Positions 1-9,348 of a stretch of DNA of 64,000 nucleotides are shown here, piece after piece. This DNA is from Candidatus Sericytochromatia bacterium (GTDB taxonomy: Bacteria; Cyanobacteriota; Sericytochromatia; UBA7694). Under the pieces are notes generated by a model. It saw only the letters and a program-made list of their open reading frames with translations. It did not search any database and was not told the DNA's origin. Position numbers and translations under genes: made by a program. Each line of letters opens with the position of its first letter. Positions within the stretch are counted from its first letter, which is position 1. The DNA lies in NCBI GenBank assembly GCA_018780035.1, contig JADMKE010000016.1, positions 1 through 64,000 on the forward strand, in the 5' to 3' direction.

Positions 1-413
1 GACCAGGGAGTTAAAGTTGCATGATTTGCTGTCTTGACACTGGGGAGCACTATAGCAGACAAATCAAAAATTCTACCCTGTAAACGGTAATTTACGCTGC
101 GATCATTGTCTGGCTCCGCAAAAGGTGGAAAGGTGGCAGACGCGCTGGGTATGGGCGAAGTCAAAGGAGACGGCGTAGGCGTGGCCGGAACAGCAGACGG
201 AACTGCTGAAACTGTTGGACTGGCCAAGGCCGAAGGCTGTGGTGTGGGCACCAACACCTGTTGAGCAGGGTTGCCTGAAGCGCTTACCAAAACAGCATTT
301 CGCCCAATATCCACAGCATTCACAGGCGCTTTATCCCCTGGCTGTGGCAAGGGCAGCGGAGAACTGCAAGCAAACAGACTAAAGGCCATCAAGGGAGAAA
401 TCCAATTTTTCAT
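1..413 (-). CDS. Lipoprotein, C-terminus cut by window edge
   Basis: Reading leftward from an ATG at 413, the frame stays open to base 1. The product begins MKNWISPLMAFSLFACSS, a short signal peptide with a lipobox ending FAC, so it should be an outer-surface or periplasmic lipoprotein. Residues about 45-85 are a Pro/Ser/Thr/Ala linker (PTPQPSALASPTVSAVP and similar), and a folded part starts near YRLQGRIFDLSAIV, possibly a carboxypeptidase-regulatory-like beta domain. It is the last visible member of a minus-strand run of exported proteins, 212 bases downstream of its neighbour. The function is unknown because most of the folded domain lies outside the window. Confidence 0.75.
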   Translation of the reverse strand, partial: MKNWISPLMAFSLFACSSPLPLPQPGDKAPVNAVDIGRNAVLVSASGNPAQQVLVPTPQPSALASPTVSAVPSAVPATPTPSPLTSPIPSASATFPPFAEPDNDRSVNYRLQGRIFDLSAIVLPSVKTANHATLTPW

Positions 414-625
414 GTACAACACTCCTTATGGCACATAAGTATCCCAAGGACTACTGAGAGAGGCATCTCCCCCTGATGGTAAGAAAGCTCAACAGCTTCT
501 TATTTGAATTCCTTGGTAAATTCTTGGCGGTTCATCGTTTCTATCTTCTTTACTTCCATTTTAAGCGATCACCCTTTTCTGGGGTATCCACTTTTTTGGG
601 GTAAAGGTCACTTTTAAACAAATTC

Positions 626-2746
626 TTAGGGGAGAAGAAAAGAGAGAAGGCGGGCCGTTGAATCCAGGGGGTTACCCGCAGGATCCGTGATGGTTGCTGC
701 TGCTTCGATCTGCACACTTTCCCCTGATTGAAACCAAGAAAAAGCTGTATTGGCACTCCAGACTGTGGCTGAAGTCGCTATGGCCACAGGCAAGTTGTCA
801 TCACCCTGTTTGACCAAACTTTCCAAGCGCCAGCCGATGCTCTCGCCAGTACTATCACTGTAGCTAATCATGAGACTCTTTTTGTCCTGACTAGCCTCGA
901 CTATCCAGGCACCTTTGCCGAAGGTGTTCAACGCACTTTGGCAACGCTGGGCAAAGCTTGTTGCATCGAGTGCTTCTGCACCTTCGAGATCAGGTGTCTC
1001 GAAGACCTGGCTGAGACTGCCGTCACGCTGGACGGTTCGAAAACGCAACAGCCAGGCACCATTATCGGCCGTATCCGTGGCGATGTCAGCAGCCACGGCC
1101 TGGGTGGCTGCGAACCCATAAGCAGGATAAAAACTCACGCTAGATTGGCTATTGAAGGGGGCTTTGAGTAATACCGTTTTGCGCTCAGGATCTTGTCCAT
1201 CATACACCACAATGCCTCCGAGGGCCTTCCAACTTCTTTGTAGCCGAGGCACAACTGAACCAAAAGGTGTCGCTTTGAAGACATAATTCGCGGCTACTTT
1301 ACGGGCAGTGGCATTCCCCTGATGCTGAGGATATTCGGCCGGTGCAGAGAGCTCTGCTCCGGGTGTCCCAAGCCGATCTCCCATACCGCCAGCTACGGCA
1401 AAGGAAGCTGTAGAAAGAGACATGCTTTCTGAATAGGTGAGAGCGAGATCATTTGCGCCCTGAATCGCCAGCAGTTTCGGTGCTTGGGTATCCTCCAAAA
1501 CATCAAAGGGGATGGCGTGCGTCCAATAATAATAGTCCCGATCAAAGAAATCCAATGCGCGCAAATGTCCATCGGCACTTTCAATCGGTCCACCGAAAAT
1601 CATCACGTAATCCATGAAGACTTTATTCTCAGGAGGCAAAGATGGTAGCTGATACCCAGGTTTAAAACTTATTGCAACCTCATCTTTATGTTCATTCCAC
1701 GCAAAATTAAATGCCCGTTGATCCAAAACCAGAGTGCCTCGGGCATACCACTCGTAATATTTTTGATCCCCATAGGGAATAAAGCTGATAGGAGCAGCCG
1801 AAACCCCACTCCAGGTAAAGGGGGCCTGACTAATATCAGCCCGCAGCTTGATATTGGACGGAAAATAAGCCCGAATCTGAAAGTGGTTTTGGACAGAGGA
1901 TGTATTCATAGGGCGCGAAAACTTCAATTGAATGGGACTATTCCGGGAAACATTCAGAGCCTGAAAAGCAGGGACCGTCGACCAAATCTTGGGTTTCTGG
2001 GTAAGGGCTTCTGAGATACCTCCTTTGGTACGGGTATCGGTTTGGCCTCCGGAGTCCCAATACCCAGGGCCAAAATAGAAGTTGTTTTCATCTCCAAATC
2101 CAGCAACGCCACAATGTGGAGATATCAACATCTTGCTTAATGAATACCCCTCTTTAAATGCAGAAAGTTCATATTTTTCGCCACATAGAAGAGACTCAAC
2201 TTGAAAAACACCCTCTTTAACCAGGACAGGAGAAACTTCTTTCTGTGTGTTTAACTGTTTGGCCTGGAGAGTTGCACCCTCGAGTACCTGCTTGTTTTCA
2301 TCTGTCACCCAAACAGAAATTCTCCTCATCTGTGGAATCGAAGGATCAGGTGTAGGAAATGCCAAATTGTCTGGGTGAAGATTGTTCGAGTTGCCATCGA
2401 GAAAGTAGATTCCATTTTGAAAAAAGGGTGTCGGAGATACCTGGGGAGAAGGACTCGAAGAAGGAGTAACGCTGGGCTGAAGCGTTGACTGTTGCAAGGG
2501 AGACGCACTCGGTAGAGAACCAGAACCGGGTAGAACACTGGCCGAAGGGCCACGCACCGAAACATTACCTGAAGGCTGTGCCCCGGCATTCAAGGCTTGG
2601 TTTCCCTGGTTTAGCCCTGGCGATGGCGATTTCCCCACTAAAGATGGCTCGATTTGGTTTTTGTCCACAGGATTGATCTGAGGAGAAAAAGGGCCTTGGC
2701 AAGCACTCAACACCACCGCAGCCAAAGAACAAAAAATCCATTTCAT
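626..2746 (-). CDS. Large lipoprotein with Ig-like domain and a domain shared with the next gene
   Basis: About 706 residues. The start is the second of two nearby ATGs, because GAGGAG directly abuts the first and sits six bases from the second. The signal peptide MKWIFCSLAAVVLSACQG carries a lipobox (LSAC). A Ser/Pro/Gln-rich linker follows to about residue 115. A beta domain around 140-215 looks like a carboxypeptidase-regulatory fold, and residues near 255-300 (QLKFSRPMNTSSVQNHFQ) resemble a bacterial Ig-like (Big_5/SbsA) domain. Residues about 455-560 (GGMGDRLGTPGAELSAPAEY onward) match the adjacent 194-residue protein closely. It is probably a cell-surface protein; no catalytic motif is visible. 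Confidence 0.85.
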   Translation of the reverse strand: MKWIFCSLAAVVLSACQGPFSPQINPVDKNQIEPSLVGKSPSPGLNQGNQALNAGAQPSGNVSVRGPSASVLPGSGSLPSASPLQQSTLQPSVTPSSSPSPQVSPTPFFQNGIYFLDGNSNNLHPDNLAFPTPDPSIPQMRRISVWVTDENKQVLEGATLQAKQLNTQKEVSPVLVKEGVFQVESLLCGEKYELSAFKEGYSLSKMLISPHCGVAGFGDENNFYFGPGYWDSGGQTDTRTKGGISEALTQKPKIWSTVPAFQALNVSRNSPIQLKFSRPMNTSSVQNHFQIRAYFPSNIKLRADISQAPFTWSGVSAAPISFIPYGDQKYYEWYARGTLVLDQRAFNFAWNEHKDEVAISFKPGYQLPSLPPENKVFMDYVMIFGGPIESADGHLRALDFFDRDYYYWTHAIPFDVLEDTQAPKLLAIQGANDLALTYSESMSLSTASFAVAGGMGDRLGTPGAELSAPAEYPQHQGNATARKVAANYVFKATPFGSVVPRLQRSWKALGGIVVYDGQDPERKTVLLKAPFNSQSSVSFYPAYGFAATQAVAADIATDTADNGAWLLRFRTVQRDGSLSQVFETPDLEGAEALDATSFAQRCQSALNTFGKGAWIVEASQDKKSLMISYSDSTGESIGWRLESLVKQGDDNLPVAIATSATVWSANTAFSWFQSGESVQIEAAATITDPAGNPLDSTARLLSFLLP

Positions 2747-2801
2747 AAGCATCTCCTCAGAAAATTATAGCTTTTCTTCATTCTTGATTTCAAGCGCCCT
2801 C

Positions 2802-3386
2802 CTAGCTGGCGGGCTCGCGAGAACGCCTTTTGTCTTTCCGCATGGCTTTCCCGCGAGGGCCTTTGACCGTAGGTTCCACCGTTACTTCCACCCGATCTCC
2901 CGGTTCAAAATAAGGGATGTTTTTTTGAGATGGCTTCAACAACACCAAGCGCTTGGTCGGGTCTCCAGGATGATAAATCGCGTCCCCGCCCAATTCTGCC
3001 CAGGTACCTTCAAAGGCTGGGGTCCTGGAGTAAGGACCTGGCGTAATTTTTACGCGGTAGTTTTTGGCCGCGTTGCGGCGGGTTGCCCGTCCACGGTGAT
3101 GGGGATATTCCGCTGGTGCCGCCAGTTCCGCATTGGGAACACCATTCAGATCCTCCATGCCGCCAGCCAGTGGATGAGGCTGGGAGTCAATCAACATCGG
3201 CGTGTCATAAACCACTACAATGCTGTCACCATAAACCCCGTTGTTTTCGTGAGTTTCAATAAACACCTGCTCCACGCCAGGTTCAGGCTCGTCCGAATTT
3301 GCTGTTGAGTCTCTGGGCAGCAGAGCTACTCCTACCAACAGTCCCAGTGTCCCAATCCAGAAAACCATTTTCACGTTCTTTTTCAT
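2802..3386 (-). CDS. Exported protein carrying the shared 'AELxAPAEYPxHxG' domain
   Basis: A 194-residue protein with an N-terminal hydrophobic signal segment (KMVFWIGTLGLLVGVALL) and no lipobox cysteine. AGAGG stands six bases before the ATG. Nearly all of the mature part is one domain also present in the next gene of the run: both contain GGM-D-x-G-P-AEL-APAEYP-H-G-AT-R, then a conserved W-LGG and a closing VLLK. I do not recognise it as a named family. The C-terminus is very basic (KAMRKDKRRSREPAS). It lies 14 bases downstream of the subtilase gene, so cotranscription is likely. It could be a free partner or inhibitor version of the domain embedded in its larger neighbour, which is inference. 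Confidence 0.85.
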   Translation of the reverse strand: MKKNVKMVFWIGTLGLLVGVALLPRDSTANSDEPEPGVEQVFIETHENNGVYGDSIVVVYDTPMLIDSQPHPLAGGMEDLNGVPNAELAAPAEYPHHRGRATRRNAAKNYRVKITPGPYSRTPAFEGTWAELGGDAIYHPGDPTKRLVLLKPSQKNIPYFEPGDRVEVTVEPTVKGPRGKAMRKDKRRSREPAS

Positions 3387-3400
3387 AAGACCTCTTCTAC

Positions 3401-6400
3401 TTAATATTCAATGTGCTCATTCAACACCCGCTCCCCGACACTTACAGCTTTGCTGTTGAAGCGGCCCCCTGCGGGGAAACTGCGATAATCTCCAAAACCG
3501 ATGTCCAGGTTTTCTCGTTCGCCGTCACGATTCCGGTAAATCAGCTTGCTGTCGCGGTAAACATCAAAACCCCAGGTGTAGGTAGGGCGCTGCGAGGCAA
3601 AATGATTTAAAAGCGCGGGCAAATTATGGGTAGGAAAATCTAGTTCGGCCTGTACATTACCAGGATTGTCTCTAGGATAAGTGGCTATTGAGGTGTTATC
3701 TGTTGCTAACACCTCAAAGCTAAATTGCTTAACTGGAGACGTCATCAAGGCATCAATATTGTAAAAAGTTTCAAAAGGACTTTGTGCTGTTATTTGAAAG
3801 GACTGGCCATTAACTGTCGCTCTGCTAATGTCACTAACATTGTACATCCGAAGTTGGTAGGGTCCACTCGGAACCGGTACCGAACCATCCTTGCTGACAT
3901 AGAGAGTTTCATGCAAGACCAAGCCCTGACTGAAACTACCCCGCCTAGCCCCAAAACGGGGAATGCCTGTAAATCGATCTGAAGCAGCGTTGCCACGAAT
4001 ATCGCGATAAACAACTTCATTGTTGGCCAACAATTCAAAGCCCCAGGAGCTACCGTTGTCAATACTCTCCCCACTGGTAAATTTGCCAGCATACGGAAAG
4101 GGTAAGAAAAAGGAGGGTAGATTCTGGTCATGGTTGTAAACCTTGAACTCAATAGTATTCATTCCGGTATCACTCAAAATATTGGTTACATCAATACCGC
4201 CAATATGTTGGTCTACTTGAGAGAAAGCCGCTCCCGTATTAGTCACTAATTCGCCACCAGGTTGAGATCCGTTGAGATCTACAGCAATACCATTAATAAA
4301 CACTTCCGCTTTGTCATTAAGGTTGAAGACCTTCAATTTCCATTGTTTTGACAAGAGGACAGGCGTTACTTTCCGAATTTGAGTAAAGTATAACCGGTTC
4401 CCAGAACGCCAGCCTTCGATCTCTACTTCATCCGTTTGGAGCAAGGCGGTCAGGGGACGCGACACAGGAGGATTCACTGTGTGATCATCAAAATACATTT
4501 GATCCAGAATCCGTTTGTCTTTGGTGCCACCCCAGTACAAATCCAAGAGCTGAGTCAAGTCTGTGCTAGAGGTAAAAGTATAGGTGGATGCAACTGGAGG
4601 GGTAATATTTCCGCGAAAAAGCTGAACAGAAGTGGGACCCAGGCTTTGTATGGCAGCCAGGGCGTTGGGAAGTCGAATATTCATTGTTTGGATTGGCAAA
4701 GGTTCTCCAAACGTTACTTGGTCTCCAACCTTTTGGGGGAAACCCCTTAAATTCTCATCGACAAAACTGGTTTGATACGACGTATTTACCAAAACTTGTC
4801 TAAATTCTTGAAGATTAATGGAAGGCTTGACGGATTTGAGCAATGCAGCAATACCCGAAACAACAGGGGCTGCGGCACTCGTTCCATTCCAATAACTAGT
4901 CCCGTTGGTTTCTGCCAGTTTCACATACGAGTTGGTTCCATCAGGGTTTAAAACTAAGCCCTCGCCCACGGATAAAGTCAGCATATTGTTTCCTGGAGCC
5001 CAAATGTCCAGACTGCCCCAATTGGAGGCATAATTAGGAAGGGTTCTTGCATTTCCTACAAGAATCGGAGGCAGATGAAAATTTGAAGCCCCGATTACAC
5101 CATCAACCCGTGAAAAGATCGCCCGTCTGACATTATCACGGGAACTAAATGTCAAGGTGGGTTCCAAAGCTCCTACGGAAATGATGTTAGGTATGCCTGG
5201 GTTAGCAGGAAAGTTACGCCTATAATCCCACCCCCCGTTCCCAGCACAAGCAACAAGAATAACGCCTTTGGAAGCCAGTTGGTTGGTTAACAACTCCAAA
5301 GGATAAAAGGCATCTTTGATTTCCCCTCCTACAGCTGCTAAGTTTGACTTCGACCAATCGCTCATAAAAACATTGCCTGTGCCACCAGCCCACAAACTCA
5401 TGTTAATTACCTCAGCGCTTTGGGCTAACGTATTCAAATAGGACAAGGCGTAGATAAGATCAAACCAAGAAGAGAATTCTCCATTCCCAATTTTTATCGG
5501 GATTATCTGCGCATGAGGAGCGACCCCAGCAACCCCACGCCCATTGTTTAGGCTTGAAGCCAATGTCGAGGACACTTGCGTACCATGCGTACCTACTTGT
5601 ACATTGAAGTTAAGGCCCGGTACAATCTGGTTATTCAAGGGTTTGATAGACTCTGAGGTAATCGCTTCAGCAGTCCAAGTTGTGGTCTGGTTTATATAAA
5701 TTCCATTCTGAGCCCGGATTTGAAAGATTCTGCCCTCATCCCATAGGACACGTCCATCTAAATCACCCCCATCTGAGCTGGCTGATTCTAACCCTCCAAA
5801 AGTCTGATCAATCACAGCTACTTTCACAGGTCTTTGGGCTTGTATGTTGTAGCCCATAGTGTAATTCCAAGCACCCATCACATTGGTAGAAGTTTCGTTG
5901 AGCCACCAAGAGTCCTCTGCCTTGGGAATGAGATCTGGTTCTACAACGGTATTGATAGTTTGACTTTCTTGGCTGCGTACGCTGCCATTGGTTAAAGAAT
6001 AATCCAAACTGATGGACTTCACCTGATCGGAGACCATAAGCTCTACCTGCAAGGCAAATGTTTTGGCTGCTTCCAGGCTCGCGAATGAAGCCGAAGTAGT
6101 CAAGAACTCAGCATTAGATTGCGCCAGATTGAGCTGTTGCAAATTGCCTTCTAAAAGGGAAAGATTCACTGTACTTAGGTCTGCCTGAATCAGATAAAAG
6201 CCCCCCACAGGCTCAGGACTTGCCAGTGTTGCATTGTAACGGGCCAGGATTTCCTGAATCGGCACATTGGGAACAATGGCCAACTGACCTGTTTTAAATT
6301 CACTGGGAAGTTGATTATTGAGACTGACAAGTGTTGACGTGGTTTCTGGCACCGTTACGTTGGGATTATTCCCAGGCACATCAGGAAACAAGTCCCCCAA

Positions 6401-7249
6401 TGTACTCGGGTCAGCCGGATCAAACACCACATCACTGGGTGTTGGCATTGGAGTAGGCGTTGGCTCTTCAGTTGGTTCAGGTGTCGGGGTCGGCGTATCT
6501 GTTGGAACTGGCGTGGGCGTAGGACTGGGAGTCGGTATGGGAGAGCCAACTGGGGTCGGAGTGGGGCTTGGTGGTAATGTCGGTGTAGGGGTTGCACTGG
6601 GCGTTTGCGTCGGTTGAGGTGTGGGGGTCGGCCCAACAGGGCAACTCGTTGAGCGTTTATTCGCTTTGGCTATTTTGCCATTTAAGAGCCAATGAACATT
6701 GCCGTGGTCAAAATCCACTGAAAAAGCAGAATTGGGGAACGGCCCTACACGACCTGGAGAAAACTGGGTGGGTTGGCCTTGATCAAACTTCTTTTTCTTT
6801 TTGTGCTTCCCGCGCAACATGGGTTCTGCGGGCAAAACCTTGTTTTTAGAGCCAATCGGAATGGTGATTGTATTGTTATGGGTGTTGTTGTAGCCAAAAT
6901 AAGCACGGAAGCTTCCATCGGGAAGGGATTGCACACATTGAAATTCGGGCTTGAGGTATTTTTTGTAATTTTTGTAGTGGTGGGATGACTGAATGCTAAA
7001 ATCCTCACCTTCAGAGTCACTGGCAAAAGGGACTTTTTTCAAATGCTTGTATTTATCCCCCATTAAACCAGGGTCAATTTCAAGCTTAATATCTCCATCC
7101 CAAACATCATCAGAATCCGGAGCTGTGGCTGAATTTTGTGAAAGCGTATTATTGCCGCCCCAAATGGTTTGGCCTTGTGGCAAAACACAACCTGCCAGCA
7201 TGGAGATGGTGACAATTTGTGCAACCCATTTTCTGATTATAGCTCTCAT
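3401..7249 (-). CDS. S8 (subtilisin-like) serine protease lipoprotein
   Basis: A 1282-residue secreted protease. Signal peptide with lipobox LAGC at about residue 20. Residues 100-205 form an N-terminal module ([20 protein letters not shown] onward) that recurs in the second subtilase of this window. A Pro-Thr linker spans about 206-272. The S8 catalytic domain follows: Asp in [10 protein letters not shown] (about 480), His in GTHGTQVSS (about 555), Ser in [12 protein letters not shown] (about 793), all present. The last 400 residues hold beta-sandwich repeats with recurring [13 protein letters not shown] / [14 protein letters not shown] motifs, likely binding or C-terminal P-like domains. 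SD AGAGGA lies before the ATG. The protease should act at the cell surface; its substrates are unknown. Confidence 0.93.
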   Translation of the reverse strand: MRAIIRKWVAQIVTISMLAGCVLPQGQTIWGGNNTLSQNSATAPDSDDVWDGDIKLEIDPGLMGDKYKHLKKVPFASDSEGEDFSIQSSHHYKNYKKYLKPEFQCVQSLPDGSFRAYFGYNNTHNNTITIPIGSKNKVLPAEPMLRGKHKKKKKFDQGQPTQFSPGRVGPFPNSAFSVDFDHGNVHWLLNGKIAKANKRSTSCPVGPTPTPQPTQTPSATPTPTLPPSPTPTPVGSPIPTPSPTPTPVPTDTPTPTPEPTEEPTPTPMPTPSDVVFDPADPSTLGDLFPDVPGNNPNVTVPETTSTLVSLNNQLPSEFKTGQLAIVPNVPIQEILARYNATLASPEPVGGFYLIQADLSTVNLSLLEGNLQQLNLAQSNAEFLTTSASFASLEAAKTFALQVELMVSDQVKSISLDYSLTNGSVRSQESQTINTVVEPDLIPKAEDSWWLNETSTNVMGAWNYTMGYNIQAQRPVKVAVIDQTFGGLESASSDGGDLDGRVLWDEGRIFQIRAQNGIYINQTTTWTAEAITSESIKPLNNQIVPGLNFNVQVGTHGTQVSSTLASSLNNGRGVAGVAPHAQIIPIKIGNGEFSSWFDLIYALSYLNTLAQSAEVINMSLWAGGTGNVFMSDWSKSNLAAVGGEIKDAFYPLELLTNQLASKGVILVACAGNGGWDYRRNFPANPGIPNIISVGALEPTLTFSSRDNVRRAIFSRVDGVIGASNFHLPPILVGNARTLPNYASNWGSLDIWAPGNNMLTLSVGEGLVLNPDGTNSYVKLAETNGTSYWNGTSAAAPVVSGIAALLKSVKPSINLQEFRQVLVNTSYQTSFVDENLRGFPQKVGDQVTFGEPLPIQTMNIRLPNALAAIQSLGPTSVQLFRGNITPPVASTYTFTSSTDLTQLLDLYWGGTKDKRILDQMYFDDHTVNPPVSRPLTALLQTDEVEIEGWRSGNRLYFTQIRKVTPVLLSKQWKLKVFNLNDKAEVFINGIAVDLNGSQPGGELVTNTGAAFSQVDQHIGGIDVTNILSDTGMNTIEFKVYNHDQNLPSFFLPFPYAGKFTSGESIDNGSSWGFELLANNEVVYRDIRGNAASDRFTGIPRFGARRGSFSQGLVLHETLYVSKDGSVPVPSGPYQLRMYNVSDISRATVNGQSFQITAQSPFETFYNIDALMTSPVKQFSFEVLATDNTSIATYPRDNPGNVQAELDFPTHNLPALLNHFASQRPTYTWGFDVYRDSKLIYRNRDGERENLDIGFGDYRSFPAGGRFNSKAVSVGERVLNEHIEY

Positions 7250-7273
7250 TCAGTCCTCTTTGTCTATCCCGTT

Positions 7274-8326
7274 TTAATTAGCCACAAACGCTTGAAACGC
7301 CACGCCAAAGGGAGTGGTATACGAAAAACTGTGTTTGGTATTTTTTGCCAACTCTGAATTTTGGGGCGGGTCGATGAGCATGATGAACTCTTCTTGTTCC
7401 TGCTCATTTTCCTCCAGGCCCGCCTGCAGAATCGAAACGACCTCTTGATTGACTTTGACCTGGGCAAAATTGCGGTTGTACATCAGGTGGGTTCCTTTGA
7501 TTTGGATATACTCCACCTCGTCAAATTCATCGCGCACCACTTCAATCTGCTGGATTTGCGGCGTCAATGGCACGGTCACTTCGGGCTCACCCACCCGAAT
7601 TTCCACCTTGAGGGTGTGACCCGGCAAATCCAGGGTGAGGGTATGGCTGCTCCCCACCAGGTAAAGATCTGGGATATTGGCTGTGTTGAAACTGGCTTCG
7701 ATGCGGTTATTGGAAACAGACAGCGTATTGGTTTCGATGTCGTTGTCGATATACACATCCACATCTTCGGGTTGAACTGCTCCCAGATAAAAATGGCCTT
7801 GAATGCCCAACTGAATCACTTTGCCCAAATAATTGGCATGCAGTGCAGCCGGAGCAGAAGCCCCCATAATGTTCTGGCCCTGAATAAAGACCCCGGTAAT
7901 AATATGCAAACCAGGGGGCGGCAGTGTCGCTTGGGGTATAGGAGAAGGAAACACACCATTCCCCCCTGCAGCCGGAGCAACGGATGGAGGACTGGAAGAG
8001 ATAAACACAATGGGTTGCGAAGAATCGCGATTTGTCGTCCCTTGAGAGGGTGTGGATGAGGCTGTGGGTAAACTGGTGGGTGCAATCTTGGGCAGATTTG
8101 GCACAACAGCCTCAATTTGTGTTTTCTGGTTTTTCTCTGCTCTGGGCAGATTTACTTTAACTGAAGTTACAGGAGGAGAACTTTTGGGCAAAATCTGTTT
8201 GGGTGCAGAGGGGAGATAAAAATCTGTTTTGGCTGAGCTTGCCGGAATACAACCTGACAAAAAAAATAAAACACAGATGAATAGAACCAGATATCCTGTC
8301 TTTGCAGACAAAATCGCCCGGAACAT
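7274..8326 (-). CDS. Lipoprotein with IPT/TIG-like C-terminal domain
   Basis: About 350 residues. An upstream in-frame GTG at 8401 exists, but the ATG at 8326 gives a proper signal peptide (MFRAILSAKTGYLVLFICVL, then FFLSGC lipobox), so I place the start there. A Ser/Pro/Thr-rich linker (about 45-125) leads to a middle beta domain (VFIQGQNIMGASAPAALHAN) and a C-terminal segment (about 245-345) resembling an IPT/TIG immunoglobulin-like fold: PQIQQIEVV..IQIKGTHL. It is first in the minus-strand run and ends 24 bases before the subtilase ATG. A structural surface lipoprotein is likely; there is no enzymatic motif. Confidence 0.82.
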   Translation of the reverse strand: MFRAILSAKTGYLVLFICVLFFLSGCIPASSAKTDFYLPSAPKQILPKSSPPVTSVKVNLPRAEKNQKTQIEAVVPNLPKIAPTSLPTASSTPSQGTTNRDSSQPIVFISSSPPSVAPAAGGNGVFPSPIPQATLPPPGLHIITGVFIQGQNIMGASAPAALHANYLGKVIQLGIQGHFYLGAVQPEDVDVYIDNDIETNTLSVSNNRIEASFNTANIPDLYLVGSSHTLTLDLPGHTLKVEIRVGEPEVTVPLTPQIQQIEVVRDEFDEVEYIQIKGTHLMYNRNFAQVKVNQEVVSILQAGLEENEQEQEEFIMLIDPPQNSELAKNTKHSFSYTTPFGVAFQAFVAN

Positions 8327-8423
8327 CTTCTGTCTATCCCCCGAAAAATCCCAAAACAATGAAGACAACCTCTGGTTTTTATTAAAAATCGCCTCTATCA
8401 CTTGTCATACACGTGGCTAATAG

Positions 8424-8437
8424 GTGACGAAAATCAC
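8424..8437. promoter_or_regulatory. CRP/FNR-like dyad GTGA-N6-TCAC
   Basis: The sequence GTGACGAAAATCAC is an exact GTGA-N6-TCAC dyad, the core of CRP-type operators. It lies about 90 bases upstream of the lipoprotein ATG (8326) and about 240 bases upstream of the divergent response regulator. A site of this size arises by chance fairly often, so this is only a candidate. The 352-base stretch between the two divergent starts (8327-8678) holds no gene and becomes very AT-rich toward the response regulator. Confidence 0.3.
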
Positions 8438-8479
8438 TCATTCCGTTAAAGGTTATAACATGCCAATCAAAAGCTGCAT

Positions 8480-8496
8480 ATCGCCCAGTGGGTGAT
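8480..8496. promoter_or_regulatory. 17-base inverted repeat in divergent promoter region
   Basis: ATCGCCCA-G-TGGGTGAT: two 8-base arms with one G/T mismatch around a single G, standing out as a GC-rich island in AT-rich sequence between the divergent lipoprotein run and the response-regulator gene. It could be an operator for the adjacent response regulator or a small RNA hairpin. No second copy was noticed elsewhere in the window. Confidence 0.3.
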
Positions 8497-8678
8497 CCCC
8501 CAAACAGTTCGACTTATTTCTCAAAGATGTTTTGTTAAGATGCAAATAATTCTCCAAAAGCTCTATCTATCCGTAATTTTTACAAACAATTAAGTCTTTT
8601 TTATCTATTTGATTAGTTGCTTTTACGCTCAAATATGTTTTAATTTAATCAAAGTTTAAATTGCTAGGATATTATATT

Positions 8679-9320
8679 TTGATATTGCCTACCATCACAG
8701 TCACCCTCGTCGATGACGATCCGCATACCCTGGATCTCTTGGAAGCCTGGATGAGCAATAGTTGTTACATCCCGTATCACTTTCAAGTCTTAAATAAGGC
8801 CGCATCTGGCCGTGAAGCAATCAAAAAAATTCAAGACCAGCCTTGTGATTTGGTCATTTTGGACTTGAATTTACCCGATACAAATGGACTGGCTATTGCC
8901 CATTTTTGTAAAACGCTGCAAAAGCCGCCGCGAATTCTCCTCTATAGCGGTTATGATGACTGGCTTGAATGGAAAGACACAGCCCATCGGCATATTCAGG
9001 GGTACGTACTCAAGAGCAGCCCAATTGAAATCATCGAAAAGGCTGTCAAAAATATTCTGGAGGGGGGATATTACTGGGATCCTGCCGTTTATTACCAGAT
9101 GCATTTAAAATCTCTTGAACCCGCAGAACCCTTTGTCTGGGTACAGCCTTTAACCAAGAGGCAAGAACAGGTTCTTTCCTTGCTTTGCCAAGGTGACAAA
9201 CAAGCACAGATCGCAATCAAGTTAAATTTGAGCACCAACACAGTCAAAACGCATCTCAAAAAAATTTGTAAAAAGGCGGGCTGCAGCGATCTTGAAAGTT
9301 TAAAGAAAAAAATAACCTGA
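8679..9320 (+). CDS. NarL/FixJ-type response regulator
   Basis: About 213 residues. Receiver domain: acidic pocket VDDDP near the N-terminus, phospho-acceptor Asp in LVILDLNLPDTNG (about residue 62), conserved Lys in YVLKSSP. C-terminal LuxR-type HTH (about 155-213): LTKRQEQVLSLLCQG ... STNTVKTHLKKI. The open frame begins at a TTG at 8661, but the TTG at 8679 has AGGA nine bases upstream and yields MILPTITVTLVDDDP, the expected beginning of a receiver. No histidine kinase is adjacent, so its partner is elsewhere. Divergent orientation to the exported-protein run suggests, but does not show, that it controls that run. Confidence 0.9.
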   Translation: MILPTITVTLVDDDPHTLDLLEAWMSNSCYIPYHFQVLNKAASGREAIKKIQDQPCDLVILDLNLPDTNGLAIAHFCKTLQKPPRILLYSGYDDWLEWKDTAHRHIQGYVLKSSPIEIIEKAVKNILEGGYYWDPAVYYQMHLKSLEPAEPFVWVQPLTKRQEQVLSLLCQGDKQAQIAIKLNLSTNTVKTHLKKICKKAGCSDLESLKKKIT

Positions 9321-9348
9321 GCAGATCAGCCTATCCAGTTCCTGTGGC

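Noticed and set aside
6318..6617. Plus-strand frame coding a Val-Gly repeat protein
   Set aside because: It is the antisense reading of the Pro-Thr linker of the subtilase; the opposite frame has a lipobox, catalytic motifs and a ribosome site.
7361..8059. Long plus-strand open frame opposite the TIG-like lipoprotein
   Set aside because: No ribosome site or recognisable motif, and the minus frame has a signal peptide and domain features; it is a shadow frame.
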